Positions 20,887-32,148 are shown, numbered from the stretch's first letter. The stretch: 64,000 nucleotides of DNA from Phytophthora sp. 'mugwort' (GCA_033558025.1 JAUCEF010000016.1:1736001-1800000); one strand, 5' to 3'. The notes: generated by a model not told the origin, from the sequence alone. Translations and numbers: made by a program.

Positions 20887-22356
20887 TCTCCCCTGCCTCC
20901 TTACTAGAGATCGTCAAGGAAGGCTAACAACATGATGAGGAGCTACGTTCCGTCATCACACATCTTGCAGATGCTAGCTCTGTTCCGGCAAAGGAAATGT
21001 CTGCTAAGCAGCGAGCACGTCTACATCGCTATTCGTTGAAGAATGGAATCCTGTACTATCGTACAGGCGACAACGACACGATAGCTGTCGTTGTTTCCAA
21101 TGTCTAGGACATCAAGTACCGCGTCATGTTTGAGTATCATGGCGCATCGTTTCAAGGTCATATTGGGCACGAGAAAATCTATCTCGCCCTCTCTCGCGAC
21201 TTGTATTGGGCTCGCCAATACAAGTGGGTTCGCAGGTACGTACGTGCTTGCGAAGTCTGCCAACGGGTGAACCCTCCCCGTCGGCTGATGCACCCCTTCG
21301 GTCCCTAACGGTTCCGTCAGAGTCCGGGAAGTCCGTCTCAATGAACTTCATCTTTGGTCTTCCGCCCAATGCGGCGCGGAAGACAGGCATCCTGGTCTTT
21401 GTTGACCGATTCAGCAAGATGGTGCACGTAGCTGCCGTATCAAAGAGCATACGGCGAAGACTTCGGCCAAAGTCTTCATCGACTAAGTCTTCCGTCTCCA
21501 AGGAATGCCAGAGGATTTCGTCTCGGATCGTGGTCCGAGATTCACGGCAAGTTCTGGAAAGAGATGACAGACTTCGATGTCGGATATCAACAGCAGACCA
21601 CCCTCAGTCCGACAGTCGGACTGAGCGCGTCAACCTGGTGGTCGAAGGCATACTTCGAAGCTATGAACACTCCTTCACTCATTGGAGTGAGTATTTGCCT
21701 TTGGCGGAATTTGCCATAACAATTCGGTGCATGTGTCTACGAGACACACACCATTTTACGTGAATACGCTTCGACAGCCACGGGTGCTAGCGTTATTGGG
21801 TAGTTCTGTCACAATTTCACCGACTGCGGCGGAAACGACGTCTCAATCCTCTACGAGTGAAGGTGCGCCGGAACGTTGGCAGCAGCGTCACAGTCTACCC
21901 CTGATGGAGGAGTAGAGCCTTTCGTTCTGACGACGTTATCATGCGTCGTCAAGCAGTGCTACGATTTGTTCGTGATGTCATCGCAGAGGCGGTGAACACA
22001 CAAAAGAACAAGCAGACAAACGAGGACGAAAGAATTTGAGTGAGTTCGCAATGGATTCATTGGTCCTCTTATCGACGGCTAACTTAGACCCTAAGCCAGT
22101 TACTTCCGAGAGCAACAAGCTGCTCCCGCGCTTCATCGGTCCCTCCCGGGTCCTCGTGCGACGAGGAAACGCGTACACTTTGAAACTGCCGAGATACTTA
22201 CGGCTGCATCCGACATTTTACCTCGGACGCCTTAAGCCATACCATCGCCACGAGGCGCCGAATCAGTTGGATTCGGGCGGGAACACTTCGGAGCCAAGCA
22301 CTGAGCCTGTTCGAGACGCCGAGGAAGGTCAGCGTTCTCTCGCTCCAAGTGGTTGA
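20887..22356 (+). pseudogene. Outer element integrase (zinc domain, core, C-terminal), broken
   Basis: The outer pol resumes after the inner LTR. 21124-21308 holds the integrase zinc domain, with H-G-A-S-F-Q-G-H as the His pair and C-E-V-C as the Cys pair. The core follows (M-N-F-I-F-G-L-P and V-F-V-D-R-F-S-K-M at about 21410), with frameshifts near 21300 and 21450. A-D-H-P-Q-S-D lies near 21598. The tail at 22036-22356 has L-P-R-F-I-G-P and F-Y-L-G-R-L-K-P-Y. Confidence 0.75.
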
Positions 22357-22673
22357 AGGGGAACAGAAGTTCGCCTTCTGTTCCCGCCCCTCCACCTTCG
22401 CTGCGTGATCAGCATGGCCACGAGCTGACGCTGGTGGAGTCGATCGTGGATCACCACGATAGTACTGCGACTCGTAGTCGTAAGGCGTCCCGCCAGTACC
22501 GCGTCCGGTGGCTAGACCAACCGGAGACAGCGGATGACTGGATCGACGCACGTCCCCTTGGGCAGGACGTGCCGGACCTCGTGAAATACTACGAGGCGGC
22601 GCTACCTGAGGCACAGCGCCGCGCAATCCCGATCGCCGTCCGCCGAAGCAGGACGGGTTCGAGGGGCGATTAG
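22353..22673 (+). pseudogene. Outer element chromodomain
   Basis: A 106-residue open frame overlaps the preceding one by four bases. It holds a chromodomain-like stretch: L-V-E-S-I-V-D-H, then Y-R-V-R-W-L, then D-D-W-I, ending in a helix L-V-K-Y-Y-E. The aromatic cage is incomplete compared with the inner element's chromodomain. Confidence 0.6.
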
Positions 22674-22679
22674 CGTCCT

Positions 22680-23922
22680 CCTGCGCAAGCTCGTCGATCC
22701 GCTTACGCAGATTTTCGGGCATGCGCACGAACCGGTACCGAGCGCTGTCAAGCTTCGGCGCCTCCAGGCAGGCACAGCAGGCATGTTGCCCCTGCGCCGC
22801 ACCCAATGCCCGCCTCCTCAATTGGTGTGGCACCAAATGCGTCTCCCTCTTCCGTTACGAGCGAAGAAGGTGATTCGGCGCTTCTCGAGTTGACTGCGTA
22901 GCGCGTTCAATTAATTGTCCTTGTTGATATTCTCAACAAACGCGGCCCACGCCTGATCAAAGTGTGTCGACTACATGTTCTTCTCGCTCTTCTTCGAGTC
23001 GAAGAAACGATTCTCATCGAAACATTTCACGAAGTACCAATCCTGATTAGCCGCATTGGGGTTGATCACATCACCAGGGATGCGTTTGTCCTTAATAGTG
23101 TTGGAGCTATAGAGGCACACGCCTCGCTGTTTGACCGGCTGACTACAGCGTGCCTCGTATTCGGCTCGGGTTGGAAAAGATAGAGATCTTCCAACCGCCG
23201 GCTGTAATCACTCAAGTGAAAAACACCTGCCTCCGACTCGTCGGTGGGATTTGCGGTGAAGCCGCGGCGCCTCACCGCTTCACCGTCAGCGCGGCAATTA
23301 GCAGCACGCCAGTCGTCAGCGTTATCGTCGGAGTTATTGTTGCTGGTCTAGCCAGCAGCACCACCATCAACCTCACCAGGTTTAAGCGAGGACGGATGCG
23401 CCGCAATTTTCGCTGCTTGCGACGCTCATACTCCAACTTGGAAAATTGCACTCTGCCGCCACTAGGGGTAGCAAAGGCCTTCGAAGTGGGCGTCGAAGCT
23501 TTGGCTTCGCTGGTGGGTCACCGCCCGGCGTGTGATTATCCGATCGGCGGTCCACAGTGCCGGTGTACCAAGCGCAATGCCTGGTCCCGGTTAGACTCGG
23601 TGCCCTCGTTCTGCGACAATACCGTCGTTGAGCACCCGGCATCAGCCTCCGCTGACACCCCAGGCGCATTATCCGTTTCCACAGCTTGAGCTGCGGAATT
23701 GCCTTCTTCAGAAGCAGCCGCATCGGCCGCTTCCAGTTTAGTCGCCTCGACAGCACTCGACATGGACGTTGTCTTCGCCGCCGCAGGCGATTGAGTGGCT
23801 TCGACCACTGGGGTCGAGGGCGGCTGGCGCTTGGGGGCAACGTGGGGGTCGATCATCTCTTGGTCGAGGACTTGATGCTCGTGTGTTTTTTTTTCTTCTG
23901 GCGAGGAAGGCCACGCCACCAT
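22680..23922 (-). other. Antisense decayed gene between chromodomain and 3' LTR (outer element)
   Basis: The minus strand carries long open pieces in at least three frames between 23922 and about 22680. The first (23536-23922) is Ala/Glu/Thr-rich. Near 23040-22920 the reading gives D-W-Y-F-V-K-C-F-D-E-N-R-F-F-D and, further on, Q-A-W-A-A-F-V-E-N-I-N. The end has C-C-A-C-L-E and L-R-K-R-I-D-E-L-A. This looks like a real protein rather than a shadow, but I do not recognise the family. Stops and frameshifts break it. Confidence 0.45.
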
Positions 23923-24046
23923 GTTCTCTGGGATCAGGTCGTACTCTGAGAAGTTACATCGCTGGAACTTTCTGTGTGGCTACCAGCAGAAAGAAATGTT
24001 GCTCTTCAACTGAAAATTGAAATTCGAAAGTGTCGATACCTTTCGT

Positions 24047-24062
24047 CTTGAGAGAGGGATGG
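24047..24062 (+). promoter_or_regulatory. Polypurine tract of outer element
   Basis: TTGAGAGAGGGATGG directly precedes the 3' LTR. Confidence 0.6.
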
Positions 24063-24425
24063 TGTAAGGGAGCTCGGACTCCCCCTCCCACAATCGATAC
24101 CTGGCAGTCAGTGCAGCGATGCAAGGCAGCGTGACAAGGTGACACGCTGCCATCGAGGTTCGTATCTTGAAGGCTGGATATGCAGCCGAGGTTGTTTGAT
24201 GACAACTTCCCCCCCCCCCCACAAGGTCTCGTTCCTTCGGAACGAAGACATGCTTTGTTGAGTAAACACCCTAGCTACAAGTAGTTAGCGCTAAGGGTTC
24301 GCTCCGACTTCGGGCGAGCTGATTAATTCAGTTATAAACCTTCCGTCTAAACCTCAAGTATTCACTTGAGCCCGCTTTCTCCACAGTCGCTCCGTGCACG
24401 TCAGTAACGAGGCAACCTCGTTACA
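24063..24425 (+). repeat. Outer element 3' LTR
   Basis: 363 bases, partner of 9549-9906, with the same TGTAAGG start and GTTACA end. The extra length is mainly a C-run of 12 at 24209-24220. Confidence 0.9.
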
Positions 24426-24885
24426 TCTAAGGTATAACAGCCCGTCACTAAAAAAAATAAAAGCCCCACTCGAATACAGCACCGCAAACTGCTGTCCAGT
24501 TATTCAGGCCAGAGTGGTTTGTATGTTTGCACGACGTGTATGGCTCCAAGTTTCGCGCAAGGAGTCGAAGGAGAATGAAGATGAAGATCTACGCAACCTG
24601 TCGGCGTTGGACATGAATGCCCCACCCCCCACCCGAATACAATCCTCTCGGTCGTCACAAGAAAAAATAACATTTAGATTTAGTGCTGGTCATCGGTACC
24701 GTGTTTTCATTCCTGTTGAGGGTGTATTCCAAGAGTAAGGATTCATATCGAGGGGGTCGTCTGTAGTGGAGTCCGACGACTGTCAGCCTCGCGTCCTTGT
24801 CAAGAGGGTGCACGGGCTCCTTCAATGATATTTGTTCACTCACTTTTACATCCACCTCCGCTGTACACTAGAGGTACATCGGGTC
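24426..24885. other. Intergenic region right of the retrotransposon
   Basis: 460 bases between the 3' LTR and the stop of the CoA synthetase gene. A short plus-strand coding-like stretch at about 24500-24640 ends in a Pro run and was not recognised. Otherwise nothing is seen. Confidence 0.3.
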
Positions 24886-27587
24886 TTACTTGCCCACGAC
24901 GACAGACTCCTTCTTGGCGTAGCCGAGCTCCTGGAGTATTCCGCGGATATCGTCCAGCACCGCGACGTTCTCGATGGTGGCCGGTACGCGGAATGGAGCC
25001 GAATCAGCTACAGCCTGGATCGTCGCGCGCATGACCTTGCCAGAGCGAGTCTTAGGCAACGCGTCTACGAAGCCGACAGCCTTCAGACATACAAAGCTGC
25101 CCATTTGCTCACGTACGTCACGCACGACTTGCTCAATGATCTGAAGTCGCATGGAAACCGATCGTTAAATACTAACATGCGAATACATGTCGATAAGCTT
25201 CAAATTGCTGAGAGTAGCGTACATCTTCCTTCGGGCGATCGATCTCTTTGTCAGTCACAAGAAGCGCGACCGGGACATGTCCCTTGAGCGTATCGGTGAC
25301 GCCAAACTGCACATCAACAATGTGGACGATTAAACCAGGCATATTATCGTAGGAACTGCGAGGTACGTACCACTGCGCATTCAACGACCTCCGGGATCTC
25401 AATGATAACTTCCTCGATCGATCCCGTGGTAATTCGGTGTCCCGCGACGTTGATAACATCATCCGTTCGGGACATAACCTGTCAATTTGTTAGCAGTCCG
25501 CACATACGTGAGTTTTTTTTTATCTGCAATTGATAATTTGCGAGCCTCAACGCAATCACTTACGTAGACGAAGCCTTCTTCGTCGATGTGCCCGGTATCG
25601 CCGGTGTGATAGTAGCCTGGGAATCGCTTGAAGTACTTCGCATAAAAGTCGTCCGGGTTGTTGTGCAGGGTGGTTAAAGCGCCTGAGCGATGAAACATGT
25701 CAGAAATACATTTTTCAGTGCACACAATACATCATTGCATCATACCTGGAGGAAGCGGGAGCTTTACGACGAGCTCGGCATCTTGTTCTTCATTCTCGTG
25801 GTTGTGGCTGTGGTGCTCGTCATGGTCGGCATTGTCGGCCCTCAGAAGCTGGACATCCCAGCCCGGCACCGGACGAGCGACCGAACCCACCTTAATGCGA
25901 GGGTGACCATCCTCCGTAAGATCATCATTCTGCATGCCAAGGCATGGCGCCGTGATCGGCCATCCTGTCTCGGTTTGCCACCTGACAACACAAGTACACG
26001 TTTAGATGCCAGAAATCATGGTTCCCGTCGCGAGAAAGCTTACCAGTGGTCAATTAGAGGCACGCCAAGCTCCTCCGAGAAGAAATTAAACGTCTTGGGA
26101 TCGCCACGTTCGCCAGCTACGAACATCGTGCTGAACGCAGCATAGAAAAGAGAGAAAACGGTTAGGTCGTGGCCGTTTAACATGCATGATGAGGATCTAC
26201 ACTTACTCAAACGTCTTGCGGATCTCCTCCTTCTTGTCCTTCAGTAGCAAAGCATGCGGGTCTTCCTTTCGGATCGCTCGCAGCGCGGTTGGTGCAGTAA
26301 ACATGGATTTGATGCCGTATTCCGTGATCAAACGCCAATATGCTCCAGCATCCGGTGTTCCAACGGGTTTTCCTGCATACAGAACCGACTGTGAACGACA
26401 TCAAATGTTAGCAAACGTCACAAACACCAACGCCATCGTACATCCAAGTAGTGAAATCGTACCGTACACCCATGCACAAGAGGTCCATAGACGACCAACG
26501 AGTGACCAACTGTCCAGCCCATATCCGAAGCCGCGAAGAACGTGTCGTCTGGGCTAATGTCGAACACGTTGCGCATCGCCCACTTGAGCGCAACGGCATG
26601 GCCGCCATTATCTCGCACGACGCCCTTGGGACGCCCCGTCGTTCCCGATGTGTACAAGATGTAGAGCGGATCAGTTGCCAGCACAGGCACTGCATTAACA
26701 GGGTTGCCCATGGCCATCACATCTCTCCAGTCGATGTCACGGCCCTTTGTCATCGGGAAGGGGCAAAGATCGCGTTGCATCATGACAACCTTGCTAGGCT
26801 TCCATGCCGAACGCTCGATGGCGCCATTGAGCAGCGGACCGTAGTCGATGATGCCCTTGGGTTCCACGCCGCAACTAGCTGAGATTATAATCTTGGGCGT
26901 GGCATCTTCAATGCGTGCAGCCAGCTCAAGAGTTGCAAAGCCGCCGAACACGACGGAATGCACAGCTCCAACGCGGGCACACGCGAGCATGGCTACCGTC
27001 GTCTCCAGCACTGCCGGCATGTAGATCACTACACGATCTCCCTTCTTTACGCCGAGTTTCTGGAGCCCGCCAGCAAACGTAGACACTATTCCAACAACAA
27101 CAACAGCGTCACCAGTATGTCATAGACCACAACAAAACAAGTAGGGCTAACCTTCTTTCAGTAGTTGGCTGTACGTCATGGTGGTCTTGGTGTTCGTGAG
27201 GGGGCTGTCGTAGTGGAAAGCCACGACGTCGCCTCGCCCGCTGTTCACATGTACGTCCAGTGCGTTGTAGCACGTGTTCATCTCGCCGCCCGTGAACCAT
27301 CTCGACGACGGGCCTCGCGTGCTGCAGCACACAGAGCAGAGATACCAGTTAGTACACAGTAGCAGCTAATATTCCACCAATTTTAGGGTTAAAACCGTTG
27401 CGTACGGGTCGAGTACTTTGGACCAGGGTTTAAACCACTCGATGTCCTGCGCTGCTTCGGCCCAGAACTCCTCGGGCTTGTCGAGACTGCGCCGATATTG
27501 CTCCGTGTAGCTGGCAATTTCCCTCCGGGCCGAAAGACGTAGACGACGCGCAGCAAACGGCTGGCTACGCGACAGTCCGCGCAACAT
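24886..27587 (-). CDS. Propionyl/acetyl-CoA synthetase (PrpE/ACSS3-like), 10 exons
   Basis: Model: complement(join(24886..25140, 25223..25306, 25371..25478, 25564..25682, 25746..25981, 26044..26130, 26207..26388, 26463..27085, 27152..27321, 27406..27587)), 681 residues, all phases consistent. It is an adenylate-forming enzyme that activates a short acid with ATP, then CoA. Motifs: R-W-F-x-G-G-E-M-N-T-C-Y-N-A-L-D, the phosphate loop Y-T-S-G-T-T-G-R-P-K-G at 262-272, W-W-Q-T-E-T-G-W-P, Y-x-T-G-D, and P-K-T-R-S-G-K at 626-632 with the catalytic Lys. The V-V-R-D-N-G-G-H segment after the P-loop and A-S-D-M-G-W favour the PrpE/ACSS3 branch over classical acetyl-CoA synthetase, so propionate is the likely substrate. 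The first 25 residues are Arg/Ser-rich, suggesting mitochondria. A His-rich insert lies at about 465-480. Confidence 0.88.
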
Positions 27588-28347
27588 GGCGGAGTACGAG
27601 AGTAATTGCGCAAAATGCGGAATGGCATCATGGTTAATACGAGTCCGAACCAACTTCAACGTTGGTACCGGCGAGATATCGGTACTACCGACAGGAAATT
27701 GGCTGCTGCAACCGTCACCGGCACATCTCGCCACCGAATGACATTTCGCTCGGGACTGTACGTTGCGTTTCAGGGCGAATTGACGGTATGTACGGTATGC
27801 GAGTTTGCCATTGTCGTGCCCGTGCGCTGTGCTTCTTGGCAATGCTGGTGCTAGGCCTAACGCTGTCGACTAGACGTGATGTTGGTTGGGCGTGGAACTT
27901 GAAGTTGTGTCAAATCAACCTCGAAGCGAGGCATGGACCCCAGGAATCTAGACTTACCCCGCAAATTTCATCACTAAAAGTACACACCGGCAGTGAGGGC
28001 GCTTGGCAGGCAGCAGCGCAGTGCTACAAAGAGGAGGTCCTTGCGCCCTTGCTTTTTAAAGCGTAGGACCAGCAGAGAGCAGCACGGAACGGCCTGAATG
28101 ATGAAATGCAAGCATCCCGGGTGGGACCGACACGCAGAATAACTCACAAGTCGAGGACCATTTTTTTTTTTTTTGTGTTAAACAGCTTCAACTTCCCCCG
28201 GCGCCGGAGGTCTTCCTGTCAGCTTCCTACCATACAGCGACCGGTACAGTATAGCTCGTTAGATTTTACATGTATTTCTTACATGTTTATTGGTCATGAC
28301 ACTCGATGGTGCAGTAAAGCCAAACAATATTTCGTACTTAGTAAGAA
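27588..28347. other. Divergent promoter region
   Basis: 760 bases between the starts of the CoA synthetase (minus) and the small membrane protein (plus). Open frames here have no coding character. A run of 16 T lies at about 28161-28176. On the minus strand, CCATTCCGCATTTTG close to the synthetase ATG resembles the oomycete initiator. Confidence 0.35.
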
Positions 28348-28953
28348 ATGGACGGACCAGTAGCGTCACTTGGCAAGATCCATCCGCGCGCAATGATCAT
28401 CCGCGCCGCAAGCGACAGCGACAGCGACGACGACCTGCTAAGTGCAGCCCAGGCCGCATCTGCTCCTCGGCGTTCCGTGTTTAAACCTCCAGACGTCGGC
28501 AACTCCTCCTACACCAACGGTAGCGCCGCTCGGTACTCGTGGTTCGCAGCATGCGGGGTGTTGGTGCTGCTACTGCTCGTGGACCTGGCGGCCGTGTTCG
28601 ACCCTTCCCCCGATGCCTTCGCGCTGCTTCCTCTGCTACTATCCACCTTCCTCTACGACGAGACCATCATTCTGCCTCCCACCGCGTCGATGCTCAACCA
28701 GTTTGTTGGTTTGGCGCTAGTGGGCGTCTGGATCTACTCGAGAGAGAAACGTTTGGCCTCTGGAGACGCGACACAATGGCTACAGAGCGCCCGCTACGGG
28801 CTGTGGACTGTGGGTGCCCTGCTGTGTCTGGGCCACGTGGTATCGTGTCTCTATCTGTTGTTCGCACTACTCGAGAGCAATGGAGATCGCACCAAGTTTT
28901 GGCTCGGACGGAAACATTCTAAGCACAGCACAAGCCCGTACGGACGAGTCTAG
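28348..28953 (+). CDS. Small multi-pass membrane protein of unknown function
   Basis: Single exon, 201 residues. The N-terminal 60 residues are polar with an acidic Ser/Asp stretch (S-D-S-D-S-D-D-D), possibly a phosphorylation site for casein kinase II. Four hydrophobic segments follow, at about 62-84, 90-108, 113-130 and 150-175, and then a basic C-terminal tail. No family was recognised. The TAG stop at 28951-28953 overlaps the stop of the phosphodiesterase gene on the other strand, so the two genes share the palindrome CTAG. Even four-helix spacing and clean codon use support a real gene. Confidence 0.6.
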   Translation: MDGPVASLGKIHPRAMIIRAASDSDSDDDLLSAAQAASAPRRSVFKPPDVGNSSYTNGSAARYSWFAACGVLVLLLLVDLAAVFDPSPDAFALLPLLLSTFLYDETIILPPTASMLNQFVGLALVGVWIYSREKRLASGDATQWLQSARYGLWTVGALLCLGHVVSCLYLLFALLESNGDRTKFWLGRKHSKHSTSPYGRV

Positions 28954-31914
28954 TGGCTATCTGGAGCTTTAGCCGCGATCTTGGCTGCTTCAGGGTCCAG
29001 AACTTGGTCCAGGATATCTTTAATGGAGTTGATCTGCAAGTTATCGGCCTTCTTCCAGAGTTTGTAGTTCTGGTGTGCCTGGTCGAGGATGGTCTTGAAT
29101 TCGGGCCGGAAAACGGCTTCGGCAACGACTTCGAAGAACGGCAACACAATGAACTCGAAGAAGCCGACCTGGTTGCGTGCGCTGTTCTCGCTGTTGCGGT
29201 TCATGAACGGAGAAATGTCCATCCCCAGAGTATGTTCGTCGTCACCCTGCAAGAAAAACTCTTCGATGATGAGGTCAGACCAGCGAGCGTGTAGCTTCAG
29301 TGCCTTAGACGAGTGACCTAGATCAGCGCATTTGACCACGATCTTCATGAGCAGCATGGGAGAGTGCTCCACCTCCGCGTTCTCTTGCGATATCAACGCC
29401 GTCTTTAAGCTACCCACAAGTTGCAGATGAACTGTGAGGTCAGTTGATAGCACCATTTCAACGATGGCCTTACGTACTTCGCTGTACTGACCAGGGGACA
29501 GTCCCACGAAGATGTTGAAGAGCGGGTCTTTCGCGAGGTAAAAAGCTTCTGCTAAGTGCATGCGCTCCAGAACGGACGAGTCACTGAACTCGATAGCCAA
29601 GTCGCTACCGCTTTTGATCATGAAGTTGTTATTCTTGCCCGGATGCCTAAAATCGTGGATCGCTGCGGCAACAATCGCCGCAAAGACTTCTTGATAAGTG
29701 AGCAAGTCTTGCAGGTATCCATTGTCCATGACCGAGATGAGATACTCGACTGAGCTTACTACGTCTGCTGCGTGGCAGTTGTTGTGCTGTAACCGCGAAA
29801 ACAAAGAGCTCCAGTAAGTTACTCGAGTCAAACAGGGCGGCACAGTATGAAGTTGTCGTTTAAAGAAAACGTACGTAAGGATTCCGATGGTATCCAATAT
29901 CCAGGAAGTGAAGAAAGTTGGCCAGCGTGCCCTTGTTGACTGAACAGAGCTCGAAGAGGTTATGCTGTTCGAAGGCGATGTACGTGATGAATGAGATCGG
30001 CTTATTGTTCGTCAACCTGGCCACTCTGCACGCAAGAAAGTGAGTAAATTAGACAGGGATGTCAGGCAAAACTAAGGGACATACTCAAATGTGTCAACAC
30101 TCCAGCCATCGCGTTCCATCAGTTCTCCGACGGCGTTCAGAACTTCATCGGCAGGTGCTGTAACTTCTGAGTGTAGCCGAGTTTCAACAGCACGGTTAGC
30201 ATTACCGTTACTGGTGGAGCTTATACACACGCTTGAATTGCCGGTGCCCGCTGTCATACTCTTATCGGAATCCTTGACCCCACCGGTATTGCTACCGTTG
30301 CTGCTAGCAGAATTTTCGGCGTTGTTTTGAAATACTGCAGAGGCTCGGCGATTGCGTGTGTACGACTTGTTGGCAAGAACTGTGGTGGCCCACGACTTGA
30401 TGTCGCCGTCCAAGTCGCCATCACGTTTCATTTTAAGTTGTTCGTGAATATCTGGTGCGAAAAGGTTTTGACCCTTTCGCATGAGGAGCGTTACGACCCC
30501 ATCAAGATTTTCACGAAGTTCTGGCGATAACTCGGTGGCACGCTGTAAAGCCTTCAGATCAAGCAAAACCTTGGCCATGGGCGAGTCAAAGTCCAAAGGC
30601 GGGCTGCCGTCACCGTGGCCACCTACGCGCTCTTCGAGCATTTTCTTGAGACTCTTGTTCTCATTGAGAATGATTTCTTTCTGCAAATGCGACGCCCGAG
30701 CACGTTCCTCGACGATTTTGGCGTGAAGAAAGTTGAGCCGCAAGAAGCGATCCGTTTGGCGTACACGGACCACTAGCACTGCAGCAACACAAACAAGTGT
30801 GCAGACCAGCAGAAATTTGTTGACAACGAAGATGGTCGAGCTTGAAGCTGGGTATTGTATCGCGACAATAATAAAGAACTCGAGATTTATTGTAAAAGCC
30901 AGGAGAAGATAGTGAAACGCATCAAGCTTGAACAGAGGAGACACAAGCAGCACCAGCAGCGGTCGCAGCAAGTTCATGTTCAGATGTGCCATCGGAATGG
31001 CCACTGTGCATTCATGAAATCGTTTAGATGATAAGCTTTCTCTGTCAAGCAACGGAGACTATACAGCACGTACCGCGGTTGATGTAGGCAAGTACAAGGT
31101 CTCGTCCTGACGACTCGAGGTTCTGATAAATCCACCACCCTGTTGAACCGTCCAACAAAACTGTAGTGACATTGGTCGGGGTCGAACTTGAGCTATCGGG
31201 TGAGGGAGGATCTCCCCAGCCGTCCGTCCCACGGGGTTCATCATGGAACGCGAGGGTGAAGAGCGAGTTGAGGTCTTTGAGAAAAAAGCGCGTATAGTCG
31301 TCCGCCTTGATGAGCCCTTGGCCCAGAATGCCGGCTGCGAAGCAGTGCGCGATGAGACACAACAGAGTCTGCTCGTGGCCGATGAAGTACCGCGACCGGC
31401 AGCAAGCCACCAGTGTTGGCACGGGGATGTAAATAAGAGTGGAGATCCACAGCCGCTGCGTTGAGGCCTCTCGGACATCCGGGTCGTCGTCGTAGAAACC
31501 GACCCAGTCGGGCGTGCTGAGTGCGACCCAGATGAGCCAACTGACCAAACTCGCGTAGAGTGCCGGGGCCAAGTTGGTCTCGGTGTAGTAGGCCTGGAAG
31601 TCGAGCTCCACAAGCGGATCCAACGTGAACGCATTGGTGACGTAGTGGAAGCCATATTTCTCCTCCATGGCCTTTGTAAGCTTGTTGGCCTCGCTGCGAT
31701 CTGCCGCCGATCTTGGGAAGATGAGCGTTGATACTGGCACGCCCAGTGAGCTGCGTCGTGCCATGGAAGAGCGCAAGGTCATGGCCGTGGTGTCACTTAT
31801 ATTAACCAGTGGCGCGGGTGCTATCATGGTGAAGTGGACGTCTATCTGCAGGCTGGACGCGACAGGAATGAAGCCTCGCCAACGAGTGTCATCGTAACAG
31901 TCAAGTGTAGCCAT
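28950..31914 (-). CDS. Membrane-bound 3',5'-cyclic nucleotide phosphodiesterase, 4 exons
   Basis: Model: complement(join(28950..29786, 29875..30025, 30085..31003, 31074..31914)), 915 residues, phases consistent. Six hydrophobic segments in residues 120-400 predict a polytopic membrane part. After a Lys/Glu-rich coil and a Ser/Asn-rich linker comes a class I PDE catalytic domain, about 590-900. Metal ligands are H-N-N-C-H-A-A-D at 638 (rebuilt across the last intron), H-D-F-R-H at 681-685 and A-D-L-G-H with Asp at about 792; Q-V-G-F-F-E-F supplies the purine-binding Gln. These enzymes hydrolyse cAMP or cGMP; which one cannot be told from sequence. The membrane-plus-PDE layout is known in protists and differs from animal PDEs, which are mostly soluble. 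It shares a 234-base divergent promoter with the RNA-binding gene. Confidence 0.87.
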
Positions 31915-32148
31915 TTTTAAGCTCGCGTCGTTTCGCGTATGGCTACACACGACCCTAGCCCTATGAGGTTCTTTCGTTTTACCGTGGTAGCTTGCGTACA
32001 TTCGGTGGTTATCCGGTGGTGGGAGCCATTGCCACGACGTTGCGGGGGAGAAAGGGGGACGGGAACAAAACAAACCACAAGCCAAACCCGCCCAAAGGAG
32101 AACCGCCCTCCCTCGGCCAACGCGCGCTTCCCGAGACCTTCGAGCGCC
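31915..32148. promoter_or_regulatory. Bidirectional promoter interval
   Basis: 234 bases separate the ATG of the phosphodiesterase (minus) from the ATG of the RRM protein (plus). Both core promoters must lie here. No TATA box or clear initiator was recognised. Confidence 0.45.

Larger units (their letters stand above)
9549..24425 (+). mobile_element. Outer Ty3/gypsy retrotransposon (chromodomain type), disrupted
   Basis: The element is bounded by two direct repeats of about 360 bases that begin TGTAAGG and end GTTACA. Between them, in order, are a gag with a CCHC knuckle, a protease motif, reverse transcriptase, RNase H, a second complete LTR element inserted at 13632-20886, then the integrase zinc domain, integrase core and a chromodomain. 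This is the Ty3/gypsy chromovirus order. Almost every domain is split by stops or frameshifts, so the element is not autonomous. Without the insert it would be about 7.6 kb. No clear target-site duplication flanks it (tcaga on the left, tctaa on the right). Confidence 0.88.

Noticed and set aside
23880..24010. Promoter-like T-rich stretches as regulatory elements
   Set aside because: They lie inside the retrotransposon just before the polypurine tract and have no recognisable motif.
9544..24430. Target-site duplication of the outer retrotransposon
   Set aside because: Left tcaga and right tctaa share only three of five bases, so no duplication can be claimed.
27588..28347. Coding frames on the plus strand between the CoA synthetase and the membrane protein
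   Set aside because: Composition is not protein-like, no domain is visible, and the interval is needed for two divergent promoters.
31915..32148. Upstream extension of the RRM protein from 31939
   Set aside because: The frame is open, but the sequence is Arg/Pro-rich, without domain, and overlaps the divergent promoter. RRM1 starts right after the Met at 32149.
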